DNA from: Rickettsiaceae bacterium
GTDB taxonomy: Bacteria > Pseudomonadota > Alphaproteobacteria > Rickettsiales > Rickettsiaceae
Length of the DNA: 16,869 nt
Assembly: GCA_021741085.1 (NCBI GenBank)
Contig: JAIOYM010000019.1
Span: 1 to 16,869 of the forward strand
Direction: 5' to 3'
The notes beneath the pieces were generated by a model. It was not told the origin of the DNA and made no database searches. It was given only the letters and a program-made list of their open reading frames with translations. Shown piece by piece: positions 15,598 through 16,869 of this stretch. Each line of letters opens with the position of its first letter. Position 1 is the stretch's first letter. Position numbers and translations under genes: made by a program.

Positions 15598-15645
15598 ATA
15601 AAAAATAGATCAAATTAACTTTATCAAATCGTAGGTTAAAATGCA

Positions 15646-15734
15646 AAACCCCAAATAGGCTTACCGCTTATTTTTAACGCAAGATTAATGTTAATAAAGA
15701 AACCAAGAGTTTATCTAGAGTATATTTGGGGTTT
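15646..15734. repeat. Perfect 12-bp inverted repeat flanking a 65-bp core
   Basis: AAACCCCAAATA (15646-15657) and TATTTGGGGTTT (15723-15734) are exact inverted copies with a C4/G4 core, unusual in such AT-rich DNA. A few more pairs could form inward. It may be the stem of a structured leader RNA of tatC, a pair of operator sites, or the ends of an 89-bp miniature element. I see no obvious target-site duplication outside it. Confidence 0.6.
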
Positions 15735-15894
15735 ATTAATTTTATATTGTGATTTTAATAACACAATCACACGGAAATAAAACTATGAATAAAAACTAAA
15801 ATATACATCTACAAAATGATCTTTGTTAGTATAAAAAATGAGTAAAATATTTAATTTTAATTAGCTATTATGCAATAAACAAAGGGAATGAATT

Positions 15895-16869
15895 ATGAAA
15901 AAAAATAATGGTGATAGTAATGAAATTGAAGAATTAATTAAACAAAATAATTTTGAAGAAGTCATAAAAAAGGTTAAAAACAAATCAAAAGCTAACAAGC
16001 CCCTTCCAGGACCTTTAAATAAAAATCAACAAACTAAAGATTTTGAATATTTGGTAAAATATATTTTATATACCGCACTGGATGAAATTAAGGAGCAGCC
16101 TAAATTAAAATTCTCAATAAATGAAGATGATAAGAAAATCTATGTAGAAAGAGATGGAAACAAAACAAATCTTTCCGAAATGTTAGAAAATGTTAATTTT
16201 AATCACTTAAATTTTACTAAGAGGGATATAGAAAATTACGCTAAAATAATAAAGGAGTTAAATCCTGACATGAACACAAAAGAAGACTTTAGGAATGATA
16301 TACGAGAAGCAGATCAGGACAAAAGTTTGGGTGTATTAGATTATGGTGAAATGGCTGCTATTAATACTTATACCTCACAAGAATATACAAAAATCAATAG
16401 TTTATTAAGGGGAATGTCAGACAATTTCACAGGAGACTTAGAAGTAGAAGAGTTAAAAGAAAAGTTAAAAACCCCACTTAAAAACAAGCAAGAATTAACA
16501 ATTAAAAAAAGACTTAACAAATTTCAAAAATTAAAAGAACTTTTTTTGGATAAAGAAGAAAATAATTCAAAAGCTATATATATTCCCGAGGCTATGATTA
16601 CTGCAGCTATAGCTTCTCATGGCTTAAATAGACTGCCAGACGAGAAATTACTTAACCAAGATAGTACATTGCCTCGAGTTATTAGAGGGGAAGGTGAGTT
16701 TAATATTCAGAACTATACAGGATTTGCTGAAGAAAATAAAATTATTCAAGAAAAAGCTTTCATAAGTACAACAACAAATTTAGAGGTGGTTGATGGGGGA
16801 TTTGCAAATAAAAATGAAAAAAATTTGAAAGTTATTTACGAAGGTAGACCAAAGAATGTTAAAGCCATC
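15895..16869 (+). CDS. Putative R-S-E mono-ADP-ribosyltransferase effector, 5' part (runs off right edge)
   Basis: ADP-ribosyltransferases of this class move ADP-ribose from NAD+ to a protein residue; many are bacterial toxins. There are 325 codons from the ATG at 15895, open to the window end; AAAGGGA precedes the start. Residues 156-173 read INTYTSQEYTKINSLLRG, the family's YT-x3-Y-x2-IN-x2-LRG helix. PRVIRG (260-265) is the strand with the catalytic Arg, R264. KAFISTTTN (287-295) is the F-x-S-T-[ST] strand. NLKVIYEGRPKNVKAI (310-325) fits the strand preceding the ExE turn, which must lie just outside. About 90 residues separate LRG from the Arg strand, longer than usual. Residues 1-140 form a separate N-terminal region without a Sec signal; part resembles the N-terminus of the protein at 6757. 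Secretion by a type IV system and a host target are inferred. Activity is untested because the ExE is unseen. Confidence 0.83.
   Translation, partial: MKKNNGDSNEIEELIKQNNFEEVIKKVKNKSKANKPLPGPLNKNQQTKDFEYLVKYILYTALDEIKEQPKLKFSINEDDKKIYVERDGNKTNLSEMLENVNFNHLNFTKRDIENYAKIIKELNPDMNTKEDFRNDIREADQDKSLGVLDYGEMAAINTYTSQEYTKINSLLRGMSDNFTGDLEVEELKEKLKTPLKNKQELTIKKRLNKFQKLKELFLDKEENNSKAIYIPEAMITAAIASHGLNRLPDEKLLNQDSTLPRVIRGEGEFNIQNYTGFAEENKIIQEKAFISTTTNLEVVDGGFANKNEKNLKVIYEGRPKNVKAI

Larger units (their letters stand above)
15586..15894. promoter_or_regulatory. 309-bp divergent spacer between tatC and the ADP-ribosyltransferase-like gene
   Basis: This AT-rich spacer should hold both divergent promoters, but none is convincing. 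A weak tatC candidate on the minus strand is TTGCAT, 17 bp, TAAAGT. TTGTGATTTTAATAACACAA (15747-15766) is an imperfect palindrome that may be an operator. The right end has AAAGGGA (15881-15887), a good Shine-Dalgarno for the ATG at 15895. The long inverted repeat in it is listed separately. I see no tRNA or other known RNA. Confidence 0.45.

Noticed and set aside
15748..15764. CRP-like site TGTGA-N6-TCACA
   Set aside because: Only the left half fits; the right half is TAACA at the expected spacing, and no regulator is known here.
15586..15894. tRNA or known small RNA in the divergent spacer
   Set aside because: No cloverleaf, no T-loop motif and no known RNA consensus were seen. The same holds for the other spacers.
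1..16869. Insertion sequences, phage genes, toxin-antitoxin pairs or CRISPR arrays
   Set aside because: No transposase, integrase or phage protein was found in any frame. The only regularly spaced repeats are the short TGG boxes and the coding repeats described, so no array is present.

Overview
The window is AT-rich DNA with short intergenic gaps and a chromosomal set of housekeeping genes. It most resembles an obligate intracellular alphaproteobacterium of the order Rickettsiales, probably Rickettsiaceae-like. The reasons are the low GC, a MraZ whose sequence recalls my memory of rickettsial MraZ, a short MetRS without zinc cysteines, a short FtsK, and coiled-coil or effector-like accessory genes wedged between housekeeping genes. 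This placement comes from reading the sequence; no database was searched.

Layout. At the left edge (1-275, minus) is the 5' part of mraZ, with a recognisable promoter and four TGG boxes spaced 10 bp apart that look like its own operator (313-351). Next, on the minus strand, is a probable outer-membrane beta-barrel protein (547-1422). Diverging from it is a plus-strand run: metG (Met-tRNA synthetase), mutS (mismatch repair) and an RluB/RsuA-type pseudouridine synthase, with gaps of 8 and 14 nt. After 212 bp of AT-rich spacer comes a charged coiled-coil protein of unknown function (6757-8055) with an internal 204-bp-period duplication. It converges on ftsK across a stem-loop terminator (8070-8111).

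The block 15585-8134 is a tight minus-strand run in the order tatC, serS, murD, ABC-F (uup-like), ftsK. These genes serve folded-protein export, Ser-tRNA charging, peptidoglycan precursor synthesis, a translation-type ABC-F ATPase and chromosome segregation. Spacing of 6, 60, 1 and about 50 nt suggests co-transcription. tatC uses a TTG start fixed by a good Shine-Dalgarno and an in-frame upstream stop.

Diverging from tatC, across a 309-bp spacer with a perfect 12-bp inverted repeat, is a plus-strand gene running off the right edge (15895-16869, 325 codons). I read it as an R-S-E-type mono-ADP-ribosyltransferase, a likely host-directed effector: it shows the YT...Y..IN..LRG helix, a xRG catalytic-Arg strand and an FISTT strand. 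The ExE catalytic turn would lie just beyond the window.

The most interesting observation is that the coiled-coil protein at 6757 and this ADP-ribosyltransferase seem to share an N-terminal module with the same ordered motifs: FEYL, P-x-[LM]-x-F, I-x-V-x-x-D, TN[FL]SE and KRD. That suggests a family of modular proteins, possibly secreted effectors, with a common N-terminus and different C-terminal payloads. No RNA genes, insertion sequences or CRISPR arrays were found.
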